The notes: generated from the letters alone by a model not told the origin. 64,000 nt of DNA from Xanthomonas campestris pv. phormiicola (GCA_025666215.1 CP102593.1:2369001-2433000), one strand, 5' to 3'. Shown: positions 44,729-54,339, counted from the stretch's first letter. Numbers and translations: made by a program.

Positions 44729-47700
44729 ATGAAACCCAAATCAGACGCCTCCCGTTCCAGCAAGTCCTCGGCCGCCGCCACCAGCAAGTCCGCGTCCAAG
44801 CCCGCTCCCGCTTCGTCCAGGCCCGCCGCGGCGGCGTCCGCCAGGAAGGCCAAGCCCGCGCCGGTCGCCGGCAAGCGCGGCGCGGCGCCGGTACCGGCCA
44901 CTGCGCAGGTGATCGATGCGGCGCCGGCCGCGACCGGTTTCAGCCTGGAGCCGGTGTACGCGGCGTTGCGCCAGCGCTACCCGGCCGCGCGCCAGGCCGA
45001 GGCGCAGGTGTTCGCCGAACAGTTCTACAAGCGCATGGAGGAGGACGAGTTCCCCCACCACAGCGCGCCGGAATGGGCCGCGCTGGCGGCGTCGATGCTG
45101 GAATTCGCGCGCAAGCGCAAGCCGGGCACGGTCAACGTGCGGGTGTTCAATCCGAGCCTGAAGGAGGATGGCTGGGAGTCCTCGCGCACGGTGCTGCAGA
45201 TCGTCAACGACGACATGCCGTTCCTGGTCGATTCGGTGAGCATGGCGCTGTCGGAGCTGGGCATCGGCGTGCACGTGCTCGGCCACCCGGTGCTGCGCAT
45301 GAGCCGCGACAAGGGCGGCAAGCTGGAGACGGTCGGCGAGGGCAAGCCGGAATCGCTGATGCTGCTGGAGATCGACCGGCAGCCGCCGGAGGACATGCCG
45401 CGGGTGGACGCGGCGATCCAGCGCATCCTCGGCGAGGTGCGCAACATCGTGCGCGACTGGAGCGGCATGCGCGAGAAGATGCTGACCCTGGCCGACGACC
45501 TGACCACGCGGCGCCTGCCGGTGGACGACAAGGGCCGGCGCGAGGCGCAGGAATTCCTGCGCTGGGCCGCGGCCGACCATTTCACCTTCTTCGGCTACCG
45601 CGAGTACCGGGTCGAGAAGCAGGGCGGCGAAGACGTGCTGGCGCCGCTGGAGGACAGCGGCCTGGGCCTGTTGCGCGGCCACGACAAGTCGCCGTCGCGT
45701 CCGGTGCGCACCCTGGCCGCGCACGGCCTCAGCGAATCGGGGATCAAGGAAGCGCTGATCCTGACCAAGACCAACGCGCGCTCGCGGGTGCACCGCAGCG
45801 GCTACATGGACTACATCGGCGTGCTGGAGTTCGACGCCAAGGGCCGCATCGTCGCCGAGCAGCGCTTCCTCGGCCTGTTCACCTCCAGCGCCTACAACCG
45901 CCGGCCGTGGGAGATCCCGCTGGTGCGCGAGCGCCACGACTACGTGATGCGCAAGTCCGGGCTGACCCCGAGCAGCCATAGCGGCAAGGCGCTGCGCCAC
46001 ATCCTGGAGACGCTGCCGCGCGAGGAACTGTTCCAGTCCAACGAGGAGGAGCTGTACCGCACCGCGATGGGCATCCTCGGCCTGCAGGAGCGGGTGCGCA
46101 GCCGCCTGTTCCTGCGCCGCGACAAGTACGGCCGCTTCATTTCCGCATTGGTCTACATCCCGCGCGAGCGCTTCAACACCGACGTGCGCCTGCGCATCGA
46201 GGCCTTGCTGAAGGACGCGCTGCACGGCGAATACATCGATTCCAGCGTGGTGCTGGGCGAATCGCCGCTGGCGCAGCTGCACCTCATCGTGCGGCCCAAG
46301 CCCGGCGAGGCGCTGGAATTCGATACCACCGAACTGGAAGCGCGCCTGGCGCACCTGCTGCGCAACTGGCAGGACGACCTGCGCGAGGCGCTGGTCGCCA
46401 GCCGCGGCGAGCGCGACGGCCTGCGCCTGGCCGCCAGCTACGGCCGCGCGCTGCCGGCCGGCTACATCGAGGAATCGACCGCGCAGATCGCCGCGCGCGA
46501 CGTCGAGCGCCTGGCCGCGCTGCGCGGTCCCGACGACCTGCACCTGAGCCTGCAGTCGCTGCGCCGCGACGGCGCCGACAGCCTGCGCCTGAAGCTGTAC
46601 CGCCAGCGCGACGACCTGCCGCTGTCGGACGTGCTGCCGATGATGGAGAACCTGGGCCTGCGGGTGATCTCCGAGCGCCCGTACCGGCTGACCGTGGACG
46701 GCACGCTGCTGTACATCCAGGACTTCGAAGTGGAGCCGCTGGCCGGCACGATCGATGTCGAGCGCGCCGACGCGCCGCTGTGCGAGGCGTTCGTGCGCAT
46801 CTGGCGCGGCGATGCCGAGAACGACGGTTTCAACCGCCTGATCGTCGGCGCCGGCCTGGGCTGGCGCCAGGTTGCGATCCTGCGCGGCTACTGCAAATAC
46901 CTGCTGCAGACCGGGGTGCCGTTCTCACAGGCCTATGTCGAAGAGACCTGCACGCGCTATCCGCTGCTGGCACGGCTGCTGGTGGAACTGTTCGAAGCGC
47001 GTTTCGATCCGGCCACCGGCAGCGAGAGCAAGGCGCAGATCGCCGACGGCCAGGCCGCGCTGTCGGCGCAGCTGCACCTGCTGGCGGCCGGCGACGAAGG
47101 CGCGCTGAAGGCGCTGCAACCGGTGATCGACGCGCGCCGCGGCGACCGCGATGCGCAGCTGGAGGCGGCCAATGCCGCGCTGCTGAAGCTGTTCGACCAG
47201 GTCGCCAGCCTCGACGAGGACCGCATCCTGCGCAGCTTCAAGGGCGTGATCGAAGCGACCCTGCGCACCAGCTACTACCAGACCGGCAAGGACGGCCAGC
47301 CGGGCCACTGCATCAGCTTCAAGCTCGATTCGGCCAAGGTGCCGGAGCTGCCCAAGCCGCGTCCGTACCGCGAGATCTTCGTGTACGGCCCGCGCGTGGA
47401 AGGCGTGCACCTGCGCTTCGGCGCGGTGGCGCGCGGCGGCCTGCGCTGGTCGGACCGGCGCGAGGATTTCCGCACCGAGGTGCTGGGCCTGGTCAAGGCG
47501 CAGATGGTCAAGAACACGGTGATCGTGCCGGTCGGCGCCAAGGGCGGCTTCTTCTGCAAGCGCGCGCCCGCCGGTGGCGACCGCGACGCGGTGCTGGCCG
47601 AAGGCATCGCCTGCTACAAGCTGTTCATCCAGGGCCTGCTCGACATCACCGACAACATCGTCGGCGGCAGGATCGTGCCGCCGCCGCAGGTGGTGCGCCA

Positions 47701-49831
47701 CGACCAGGACGATCCGTACCTGGTGGTCGCCGCGGACAAGGGCACCGCCACGTTCTCCGACATCGCCAACGGGCTGGCGATCGACCACGGCTTCTGGCTG
47801 GGCGACGCGTTCGCCTCCGGCGGCTCGGTCGGCTACGACCACAAGGGCATGGGCATCACCGCGCGCGGCGCCTGGGAGTCGGTCAAGCGCCACTTCCGCG
47901 CGCTGGGCCGCGATTGCCAGAGCGAGGACTTCAGCGTGGTCGGCATCGGCGACATGTCCGGCGACGTGTTCGGCAACGGCATGCTGCTGTCGCGGCACAT
48001 CCGCCTGCTGGCCGCGTTCGACCACCGCCACATCTTCCTGGATCCGACGCCGGATCCGGCGGCCTCGTTCGCCGAGCGCGAACGCCTGTTCAAGCTGCCG
48101 CGTTCCAGCTGGGCCGACTACGACGCCAGGCTGATCAGCGCCGGCGGCGGCCTCTATCCGCGCACGCTGAAGTCGATCGAGATCAGCGCGCCGGTGCGCG
48201 AGGCGCTGGGCCTGGAAGCGGGCGTCAAGCAGCTCTCGCCGAACGAGCTGATGAACGCCATCCTCAAGGCGCCGGTGGACCTGTTCTGGAACGGCGGCAT
48301 CGGCACCTACGTCAAGGCCGCCAGCGAGACCCATGGCGATGTCGGCGACCGCGCCAACAACGGCCTGCGCGTCAACGGCGGCGAGCTGCGCTGCAGGATC
48401 GTCGGCGAAGGCGGCAACCTGGGCCTGACCCAGCTCGGCCGCATCGAGGCCGCGCAGGCCGGGGTGCTGCTCAACACCGACTTCATCGACAACTCGGCCG
48501 GCGTGGACACCTCCGACCACGAGGTCAACATCAAGATCCTGCTCAACGACGTGGTGCAGGCCAAGAAGCTGACCGTGGCGGCGCGCAACACGCTGCTGGC
48601 GTCGATGACCGACGAGGTCGCCGAGCTGGTGCTGTGGGACAACATCCGCCAGAACCAGGCGCTGAGCCTGATGGAGCGGATGAGCGTCAAGCGCCTGGGT
48701 TCCAAGCAGCACTTCATCCGCACCCTGGAAGCGCAGGGCCTGCTCGACCGGCAGATCGAATACCTGCCCTCGGACGCGGAGATCTCCGCGCGCAAGGCGC
48801 GCGGCCAGGGCCTGACCCGGCCGGAGCTGGCGGTGCTGCTGTCCTACTCCAAGCTGGTCGCGTTCCAGCAGCTGCTGGAATCGGACATCCCCGAGGACCC
48901 GTACCTGTCCAAGGAGCTGCAGCGCTACTTCCCGCAGCCGCTGCAGAAGAAGTACGCCGATGCGATGGAGCGGCACCGGCTCAAGCGCGAGATCATCGCC
49001 ACCGCGGTCACCAACACCACCATCAACCGCATGGGCGCGACCTTCCTGATGCGCATGCAGGAAGACACCGGGCGCAGCATCGGCGAGGTGGCCAAGGCGT
49101 ACACGATCAGCCGCGAGACGCTGGACGCGCGCGCGCTGTGGACGCAGATCGACGCGCTGGACGGGCAGGTGCCCGAGTCGGTGCAGATCGATGCGCTGGA
49201 AGTGATCTGGAAGCTGCAGCGCGCGTTCGTGCGCTGGCTGCTGTTCCGCCCCGGCCCGATGCCCGGCATCACCGCGGCGGTGGAGCGCTACCACGAGCCG
49301 TTCAACGACATCCGCGTCGCCTCCGGCGTGCTGCCGGACGCGCAGCGCCCGCTGTACGAGGCGCTGGTGCAGGAATGGCAGGACAAGGGCCTGCCGCCGG
49401 CGCTGGCGCAGCAGCTGTCGGAACTGCGCTTCCTGGAGCCGGCGTTCGACATCATCGAGATGGCGCGCACCCGCAAGCTCAAGCCGGTGGAGGTGTCGAA
49501 GGTGCACTTCCGCCTCGGCGAGGCCTTGCAGCTGCCGTGGATCTTCGAGCAGATCGATGCGCTGGAGGTCAACGGCCGCTGGCATGCGGTGGCCCGCGGC
49601 GTGCTGCGCGACGAACTGGCCAAGCACCACAGCGCGCTGGCCGGGCAGGCCCTGGCGTTGCCGGGCGGCAATGCCGAGGCCAAGGTGCAGCAATGGCTGC
49701 AGCGCGACGACAGCAGCCTGCGCTTCACCTTGAACATGCTGCAGGAACTGTCGGCGCAGAAGGCGCTGGACTACCCGACGGTGTCGGTGGCGGTGCAGCG
49801 GCTGGGCCAGCTGGCGGCGCACGGGTTGTGA
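44729..49831 (+). CDS. gdhB: NAD-dependent glutamate dehydrogenase, large (180-kDa) type
   Basis: This 1700-residue enzyme deaminates glutamate to 2-oxoglutarate, feeding the TCA cycle. A Lys/Ala/Ser/Pro-rich stretch (1-60) precedes the regulatory N-terminal region (ACT-like segments, PSLKEDGWESSRTVLQIVNDDMPFLVDSV). The catalytic core (about 890-1300) has GGLRWSDRREDFRTEVLGLVKAQMVKNTVIVPVGAKGGFF, then IVGEGGNLGLTQLGRIEAA in the nucleotide-binding region. Length is normal for the class. The ATG at 44729 is chosen because a start 20 codons earlier would add sequence unlike the family. It is divergent from the efflux operon. Confidence 0.95.
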   Translation: MKPKSDASRSSKSSAAATSKSASKPAPASSRPAAAASARKAKPAPVAGKRGAAPVPATAQVIDAAPAATGFSLEPVYAALRQRYPAARQAEAQVFAEQFYKRMEEDEFPHHSAPEWAALAASMLEFARKRKPGTVNVRVFNPSLKEDGWESSRTVLQIVNDDMPFLVDSVSMALSELGIGVHVLGHPVLRMSRDKGGKLETVGEGKPESLMLLEIDRQPPEDMPRVDAAIQRILGEVRNIVRDWSGMREKMLTLADDLTTRRLPVDDKGRREAQEFLRWAAADHFTFFGYREYRVEKQGGEDVLAPLEDSGLGLLRGHDKSPSRPVRTLAAHGLSESGIKEALILTKTNARSRVHRSGYMDYIGVLEFDAKGRIVAEQRFLGLFTSSAYNRRPWEIPLVRERHDYVMRKSGLTPSSHSGKALRHILETLPREELFQSNEEELYRTAMGILGLQERVRSRLFLRRDKYGRFISALVYIPRERFNTDVRLRIEALLKDALHGEYIDSSVVLGESPLAQLHLIVRPKPGEALEFDTTELEARLAHLLRNWQDDLREALVASRGERDGLRLAASYGRALPAGYIEESTAQIAARDVERLAALRGPDDLHLSLQSLRRDGADSLRLKLYRQRDDLPLSDVLPMMENLGLRVISERPYRLTVDGTLLYIQDFEVEPLAGTIDVERADAPLCEAFVRIWRGDAENDGFNRLIVGAGLGWRQVAILRGYCKYLLQTGVPFSQAYVEETCTRYPLLARLLVELFEARFDPATGSESKAQIADGQAALSAQLHLLAAGDEGALKALQPVIDARRGDRDAQLEAANAALLKLFDQVASLDEDRILRSFKGVIEATLRTSYYQTGKDGQPGHCISFKLDSAKVPELPKPRPYREIFVYGPRVEGVHLRFGAVARGGLRWSDRREDFRTEVLGLVKAQMVKNTVIVPVGAKGGFFCKRAPAGGDRDAVLAEGIACYKLFIQGLLDITDNIVGGRIVPPPQVVRHDQDDPYLVVAADKGTATFSDIANGLAIDHGFWLGDAFASGGSVGYDHKGMGITARGAWESVKRHFRALGRDCQSEDFSVVGIGDMSGDVFGNGMLLSRHIRLLAAFDHRHIFLDPTPDPAASFAERERLFKLPRSSWADYDARLISAGGGLYPRTLKSIEISAPVREALGLEAGVKQLSPNELMNAILKAPVDLFWNGGIGTYVKAASETHGDVGDRANNGLRVNGGELRCRIVGEGGNLGLTQLGRIEAAQAGVLLNTDFIDNSAGVDTSDHEVNIKILLNDVVQAKKLTVAARNTLLASMTDEVAELVLWDNIRQNQALSLMERMSVKRLGSKQHFIRTLEAQGLLDRQIEYLPSDAEISARKARGQGLTRPELAVLLSYSKLVAFQQLLESDIPEDPYLSKELQRYFPQPLQKKYADAMERHRLKREIIATAVTNTTINRMGATFLMRMQEDTGRSIGEVAKAYTISRETLDARALWTQIDALDGQVPESVQIDALEVIWKLQRAFVRWLLFRPGPMPGITAAVERYHEPFNDIRVASGVLPDAQRPLYEALVQEWQDKGLPPALAQQLSELRFLEPAFDIIEMARTRKLKPVEVSKVHFRLGEALQLPWIFEQIDALEVNGRWHAVARGVLRDELAKHHSALAGQALALPGGNAEAKVQQWLQRDDSSLRFTLNMLQELSAQKALDYPTVSVAVQRLGQLAAHGL

Positions 49832-49836
49832 CCCGT

Positions 49837-49889
49837 GATCAGGCCCGCTTTGCGGGCCTGATCCAAAAGTTTGCACAGCAAACTTTTGG
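49837..49889 (+). terminator. Tandem hairpins after NAD-GDH
   Basis: Two consecutive perfect 12-bp stems with 3-nt loops share one base: 49837-49863 (GATCAGGCCCGC arms) and 49863-49889 (CCAAAAGTTTGC arms). They begin 5 bp after the stop codon. The second lacks a long T-run. They probably terminate or protect the gdh transcript. Confidence 0.65.
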
Positions 49890-49932
49890 CGCCGCACGGC
49901 CACTTCGCCTATCCCCCGCGGCTGTCGCCGCG

Positions 49933-49953
49933 CCCCCCTTAACAGAAGGGGGG
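49933..49953 (+). terminator. Second hairpin before nadK
   Basis: An 8-bp stem (CCCCCCTT/AAGGGGGG) has a 5-nt loop and is followed by CTTTGCT. It lies in the 224-bp gap between gdhB and nadK and may be a back-up terminator or part of a repeat. Confidence 0.5.
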
Positions 49954-50055
49954 CTTTGCTCCAGAAGCATTGCGTGAGCCGGGTGTTCTCGGCTCGCGCT
50001 TGTCCGTGTGGACGCGAAGCGCGCGGGTAACGGTGCGCCGGGTATGATCGGGGCC

Positions 50056-50841
50056 ATGAATGCTTCCGTCCTGCCGTCTTCTCCCCGTATCTGTTTTCTT
50101 GCCAGCACCGCGCCGCCTGCGCTGCAGGCGCGCGATCAGTTGATCGCGCGCTATGGCGACTGCGCGCCTGCCGAGGCCGATGTGCTGTGCGCGCTCGGCG
50201 GCGACGGTTTCATGCTGCAGACCCTGCATCGTCATGGCAGCCTCGGCAAGCCGGTGTTCGGCATGAAGCTGGGCACGGTCGGTTTCCTGATGAACCAGTT
50301 CCGCGACGACGATCTCCCCGAGCGCCTGGCGCAGGCCGAGCCGGCCAAGCTGCGGCCGCTGGAGATGCTGGCGCAGACCGAGTCCGGCACCACCACCGGC
50401 TCGCTGGCCTACAACGAAGTGTCGCTGCTGCGGCAGACCCGCCAGGCCGCGCACGTCAGCATCGACCTCAACGGCCAGACCCGGGTCGACGAACTGATCT
50501 GCGACGGGGTGATGGTGGCCACGCCGGCCGGCAGCACCGCCTACAACTCCTCGGCGCACGGCCCGATCCTGCCGCTGGGTTCGCACACCCTGGCGCTGAC
50601 CCCGATCGCCCCGTACCGGCCGCGGCGCTGGCGTGGCGCGATCCTCAAGGCCGACACCGAAGTGCGCCTGCGCGTGCTCGATCCGTACAAGCGCCCGGTC
50701 AGCGTCACCGCCGACTCGCACGAGACCCGCGACGTGGTCGAAGTCACCATCCGCGAATCGCGCGACCGCCTGGTCACCCTGCTGTTCGATCCGGAGCACA
50801 ATCTGGAGGAGCGGATCTTGAGTGAGCAATTCATGGTTTAG
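50056..50841 (+). CDS. nadK: NAD kinase
   Basis: This 261-residue enzyme phosphorylates NAD to NADP. Diagnostic motifs are the GGDG loop (residues 48-51, [11 protein letters not shown]), [12 protein letters not shown], the AYNEVSL segment and [23 protein letters not shown]. Length is somewhat short versus E. coli (292) because the N-terminus is trimmed. The ATG at 50056 begins just before the first beta strand RICFLAS; an earlier in-frame ATG lacks support. The stop runs directly into a heptamer inverted-repeat element. Confidence 0.95.
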   Translation: MNASVLPSSPRICFLASTAPPALQARDQLIARYGDCAPAEADVLCALGGDGFMLQTLHRHGSLGKPVFGMKLGTVGFLMNQFRDDDLPERLAQAEPAKLRPLEMLAQTESGTTTGSLAYNEVSLLRQTRQAAHVSIDLNGQTRVDELICDGVMVATPAGSTAYNSSAHGPILPLGSHTLALTPIAPYRPRRWRGAILKADTEVRLRVLDPYKRPVSVTADSHETRDVVEVTIRESRDRLVTLLFDPEHNLEERILSEQFMV

Positions 50842-50846
50842 GGGCT

Positions 50847-50968
50847 GGGAATGGGGAATCGGGAATGGGGAATCGCAACAGCGGTTTCCGTGTTGTTCGT
50901 TTTCCCCGTATCACGTCCGCGCCTGTAAACCGCTTTTACCGATTCCCCATTCCCGACTCCCCATTCCC
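50847..50968. repeat. Heptamer inverted-repeat element, copy F
   Basis: Arms at 50847-50883 and 50931-50968 are inverted, each four heptamers (GGGAATG/GGGAATC, one GGGAGTC) plus GCAACAGCG or GGTAAAAGCG. A 47-bp interior separates them. It fills the gap between nadK and the 5'-nucleotidase gene, whose start is 10 bp beyond the right arm. Confidence 0.87.
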
Positions 50969-50977
50969 AGCCCCCAA

Positions 50978-51943
50978 ATGTCCGACAACGCCCCCCGCCT
51001 GCTCACCGTCGCGATCACCTCGCGTGCCCTGTTCGATCTGGAAGAGGGCCATGCCCTGTTCGAGCAGCAGGGCGTGGAGGCGTACAGCGCGTACCAGCGC
51101 GAGCGCGAGGACGATGTGCTGGCGCCGGGCGTGGCGTTCCCGGTGGTGCGCAAGCTGCTGGCGCTGAACCAGGGCACGCCGCCGGAGACGCCGCCGGTGG
51201 AGGTGATCCTGCTGTCGCGCAATTCCGCCGATACCGGGCTGCGCATCTTCAATTCGATCCAGCACTACGGGCTGGGCATCGTCCGCGCCACCTTCACCTC
51301 CGGCGAGGCCACCTGGCCCTACGTCAAGCCGTTCGGCACCGACCTGTTCCTGTCGGCGAATCCGGAATCGGTGCGGCGTGCGCTCAGCCATGGCATCGCC
51401 GCGGCGACGATCCTGCCCAAGCCGCCGGGCGAACATGCGCAGGAGGCGGCCGCGGCGGCGGGGGCGATCGATTCGGAGCGCCTGTCCACGCAGCTGCGCA
51501 TCGCCTTCGACGGCGATGCGGTGATCTTCGGCGACGAGGGCGAGCGCTTCTCGCGCGAGCAGGGCGTGGAGGCGTTCGGCCGCTACGAGCGCGAGAACGC
51601 GCGCGAGCCGCTGACCGGCGGGCCGTTCCGCAATTTCCTGTCCGCGCTGCATGCCTTGCAGTCCGCGTTCCCGGCCGGCGAGGCCTCGCCGATCCGCACC
51701 GCGCTGGTCACCGCGCGCTCGGCGCCGGCGCACGAGCGGGTGATCCGCACGCTGCGCGAGTGGGGCGTGCGCCTGGACGAGGCGCTGTTCCTCGGCGGCC
51801 GCCACAAGGGACCGTTCCTGCAGGCGTTCGGCGCCGACATCTTCTTCGACGACTCGCAGCACAACATCGACAGCGCCGCGCGCGAACGCGTGGCCGCCGG
51901 GCACGTGCCGCACGGCGTGGCCAACCTCATCGCCAAGCCGTGA
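50978..51943 (+). CDS. 5'-nucleotidase (PF06189-type)
   Basis: This 321-residue protein is of the bacterial cytosolic 5'-nucleotidase family related to eukaryotic NT5C1. Family features are LTVAITSRALFDLEEGHALFEQQGVEAYSAYQREREDDVLAPGVAFPVVRKLLALN, VEVILLSRNSADTGLRIFNSI, the AFDGDAVIFGDEGE acidic segment and FFDDSQHNI near the end. It removes the 5'-phosphate from nucleoside monophosphates. The ATG at 50978 is used; a longer frame runs back into repeat-derived sequence. The next gene starts at a GTG overlapping its TGA by 4 bp (GTGA). Confidence 0.9.
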   Translation: MSDNAPRLLTVAITSRALFDLEEGHALFEQQGVEAYSAYQREREDDVLAPGVAFPVVRKLLALNQGTPPETPPVEVILLSRNSADTGLRIFNSIQHYGLGIVRATFTSGEATWPYVKPFGTDLFLSANPESVRRALSHGIAAATILPKPPGEHAQEAAAAAGAIDSERLSTQLRIAFDGDAVIFGDEGERFSREQGVEAFGRYERENAREPLTGGPFRNFLSALHALQSAFPAGEASPIRTALVTARSAPAHERVIRTLREWGVRLDEALFLGGRHKGPFLQAFGADIFFDDSQHNIDSAARERVAAGHVPHGVANLIAKP

Positions 51944-52746
51944 GCGCGGCGTCCGGCGGCAACCGCGGCGGTCGCTGGGCCACGCTGCGCCAGCTGCTGC
52001 GGCGCGCGCAGGCGCCTGTGCCGCGTCCGGGGCGGCCGTACGTGGAGCGCGGCTGGCGCTACACCAGCCTGCAGTTCAAGGGCGAGGTGACCCAGAGCCG
52101 GATGCTTACCTGGTGGCCGCAGGTGCTGGAGGTGGGCTATACCCGCAGCATGCTCGGCGCGCTGTTGCTGCGGCCGGAGCCGCGCTGCATCGGCATCGTC
52201 GGCCTGGGCGGCGGCTCGCAGGCCAAGTTCTGCCATCGGCACCTGCCGCAGGCGCGGATCGAGGCGATCGAGGCCGACGCCGACGTGCTGGCGCTGCGCG
52301 ACGCCTTCCACATCCCTGCCGACGATGCGCGTTTCCAGGCGCTGCACGGCGATGGTGCGCAGCTGCTACCGCAGCGCCGCGGTCGCTACGACCTGCTTCT
52401 GCTCGATGCCTACGATGCCGACGGCATCCCCGCGGCGATGCGTACGCGCGGGTTCTACGACGATTGCCATGCCGCGCTGACGCCCGGCGGCGTGCTGGCG
52501 GTGAATCTGTACGACACCGACACCCGCCAGCACGTGGCGCACCTGCGCAAGATCTTCGGTGGCCGCGTGCTGCGCATGGACGAGCCGGAGATGGACAACC
52601 ATGTGCTGTTCGCCTGGACCGGCGCTGTGCAGGCGCTGGATGTGCGCGCCGCGCTGGCGCGCCTGCCGTGGTCGGCGCGCTGGCAGTTGCGGCCGACGTT
52701 CCGTCGCCTGCAGCGGGTGTTCGAGACGACCGCCTGGCGCCGCTGA
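51940..52746 (+). CDS. Spermidine-synthase-like class I methyltransferase
   Basis: This 268-residue protein has a spermine/spermidine-synthase fold: GIVGLGGGSQAKFCHRHLPQARIEAIEADADVLALRDAF (motif I and acidic loop), HGDGAQLLPQRRGRYDLLLLDAYDADGIPAAM (the aminopropyltransferase-like DAYDADGIP) and LTPGGVLAVNLY. Whether it makes a polyamine or methylates something is open; the N-terminal strand region is shorter than in SpeE. The GTG start at 51940 overlaps the nucleotidase stop, so the two are translationally coupled. Confidence 0.85.
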   Translation: MSAASGGNRGGRWATLRQLLRRAQAPVPRPGRPYVERGWRYTSLQFKGEVTQSRMLTWWPQVLEVGYTRSMLGALLLRPEPRCIGIVGLGGGSQAKFCHRHLPQARIEAIEADADVLALRDAFHIPADDARFQALHGDGAQLLPQRRGRYDLLLLDAYDADGIPAAMRTRGFYDDCHAALTPGGVLAVNLYDTDTRQHVAHLRKIFGGRVLRMDEPEMDNHVLFAWTGAVQALDVRAALARLPWSARWQLRPTFRRLQRVFETTAWRR

Positions 52747-52780
52747 GCGGATGCGTCGCTGCGACATGCCGCCCGTCATT

Positions 52781-52942
52781 GTGGCAGCGGCTTCAGTCGC
52801 GACGAGCGGAGGCGGAGACCATCCTGGTCCCGGTATTTTGTTGGAGCGGATGCAGCGAGCAGTCGGGACTGAAGTCCCTTCCAAAGTGCAGCCAGCCGGC
52901 CTGCCGCAGGTCCTTGTGGGAGCGACTTCAGTCGCGGCTGAC
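52781..52942. repeat. REP-like repeat cluster
   Basis: Three fragments of the dispersed AGCGGCTTCAGTCGCGAC family lie at 52781-52806, 52861-52884 and 52914-52942 between the methyltransferase and DUF2939 genes. The second is the complementary variant AGTCGGGACTGAAGTCCC. No gene is supported in the gap (52747-52996). Confidence 0.65.
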
Positions 52943-52996
52943 GATTTCTTCCGGCACCGATGTCGCGGCCGATGGCCCGAGGCCACGTAGAGCCTC

Positions 52997-53533
52997 CTAC
53001 AGGGGCAGCAGGATGTTGCTGAGCTTCCAGCGCAGCCCGTCGCGGGTGAAGACGCAGGGCACCGCGGTGCCGTCGGCGGTGTGGAGGGTGGCGACGAAGC
53101 GCGAGGTCGACTCGAAGCGGTGTTCGGCCTGCCGCAACGGTTGCACCGGGCGCGGTGCGGCGTAGGTGTCGCCGCCCACGGTGTCGCCGCTGGCGCGCTT
53201 CCACAGCGCATCGCCCTGCAGCAAGGCGCCGATCCCGGCCGGGGTGACCATCGCATCCACGCCCATGCCGCTGACGCTGCCGGCCAGCGACAGCAGGGCA
53301 GCGCCGAACAGGCCGGACTGCAGCTCCGGCCCGGCGCGACGCAGCAGCGCATCGTCGACCTGCGCCTTCAGGTTCACGCGCAGGGTGGGGAAGTCGACGT
53401 AGCGCTCCAGCGCCGCCGCATCGCGCTGTTCCAGCGCCTGGCTGATGCCGCGGATCGCCAGGTACGGCCCGGCGACGACGTAGCCGCCGAGCGCGAGCAG
53501 GGCGAGGAACAGCAAGGCCAGCCATTTTTTCAT
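52997..53533 (-). CDS. DUF2939 domain protein
   Basis: This 178-residue protein has an N-terminal membrane anchor or uncleaved signal (MKKWLALLFLALLALGGYVVAGPY, with basic residues before it). The DUF2939 pattern follows: LAIRGISQALEQRDAAALERYVDFPTLRVNLKAQVDDALLRR, then a variable loop and a beta-rich C-terminus (FVATLHTADGTAVPCVFTRDGLRWKLSNILLPL). Probably periplasmic and membrane-anchored. Function unknown. It stands alone between two repeat clusters. Confidence 0.85.
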   Translation of the reverse strand: MKKWLALLFLALLALGGYVVAGPYLAIRGISQALEQRDAAALERYVDFPTLRVNLKAQVDDALLRRAGPELQSGLFGAALLSLAGSVSGMGVDAMVTPAGIGALLQGDALWKRASGDTVGGDTYAAPRPVQPLRQAEHRFESTSRFVATLHTADGTAVPCVFTRDGLRWKLSNILLPL

Positions 53534-53565
53534 CGTGTGCCTCGATGCGGGTGCACGCTTTTCGG

Positions 53566-53627
53566 AGGAGCGGTTTTAGCCGCGACAGGTGTTACCGATA
53601 AAACCTGGCGTGGCTGAAGCCGCTCCT
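53566..53627. repeat. REP-like long hairpin, imperfect
   Basis: Two 25-nt arms (53566-53590 and 53603-53627) pair with about four mismatches and leave a 12-nt loop (GTTACCGATAAA). The arms are the GGAGCGG(T/C)TTTAGCC variant of the family. The loop closely resembles that of the perfect hairpin at 55851-55922. Confidence 0.78.
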
Positions 53628-53652
53628 GCAGGTACACAACGCGTTGCCACGT

Positions 53653-54339
53653 CTAGAATTCCAGATCCAGCGCCGCGCACAAATAATCCACGAACGGTCC
53701 CAGCGTCTGCAGGTCGGCCGCCACCAGCGCGCGCAGTTTCGGCCCGGTCATGGTGGCGTCGTCGAGCTGGCGCCAGAACACCCAGTTCTTGTGCTTGAGG
53801 TCGTCGATGAACTCGAACTCGGCCGGGAAACCGCGTGGCGGCCGCACCAGCACTTCGCTGGCCTCGAAATCGAAGCGGCGGCGCAGCTTCGGCGCATGCG
53901 CGGCGGCTTTCCAGCTGCCCGGGTTGTCGAAGATGAACTGGCGCACCTTGCGCTGCGTGTCCGCTTCCGGGTGCCACAGCCCTGCGCCGACGAAGCTCTC
54001 GCCCGGCTGCAGGTGGAGGTAGAACGACGGCGCCGGCACCTGCTTGCGCCGCTCGTGGAACAGGCGCGCGCCCTGCCAGGTCTTGTACGGCGATTTGTCG
54101 TGGGAGAAGCGCGCGTCGCGGTGGATGCGGAACAGCGAACCGCCGACCCCGCGCGGGTCGGAGCGGAAATGCTCGCTGACCTGGGCCAGGTCCGGCTGCA
54201 GGTCGGTGATCAGGCGCAGGAACGGCTGGCGCACATGCTCTTCGTACTTGTGCCGGTTGTCGTTGAACCAGGCCTTGTCGTTGTGCCGCGCCAGGGCACG
54301 CAGGAACTTGAAGCTGGCGTCGCTGAAATAACTGGTCAT
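53653..54339 (-). CDS. DUF2461 (TIGR02453) family protein
   Basis: This 228-residue protein shows the DUF2461 layout: SDASFKFLRALARHNDKAWFNDNRHKYEEHVRQPFLRLITDL, then GSLFRIHRDARFSHDKSPYKTWQGARLFH, then YLHLQPGESFVGAGLWHPEADTQRKVRQFI. The family is widespread in bacteria and fungi with unknown function. It overlaps the sbcB stop by 4 bp (ATGA), so it is the downstream partner of exonuclease I. Confidence 0.92.
   Translation of the reverse strand: MTSYFSDASFKFLRALARHNDKAWFNDNRHKYEEHVRQPFLRLITDLQPDLAQVSEHFRSDPRGVGGSLFRIHRDARFSHDKSPYKTWQGARLFHERRKQVPAPSFYLHLQPGESFVGAGLWHPEADTQRKVRQFIFDNPGSWKAAAHAPKLRRRFDFEASEVLVRPPRGFPAEFEFIDDLKHKNWVFWRQLDDATMTGPKLRALVAADLQTLGPFVDYLCAALDLEF

Noticed and set aside
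49832..50055. tRNA-like or small RNA gene between gdh and nadK
   Set aside because: The hairpins do not form a cloverleaf and lack the CCA-end and TTCGA loop. They read as terminators or repeats.
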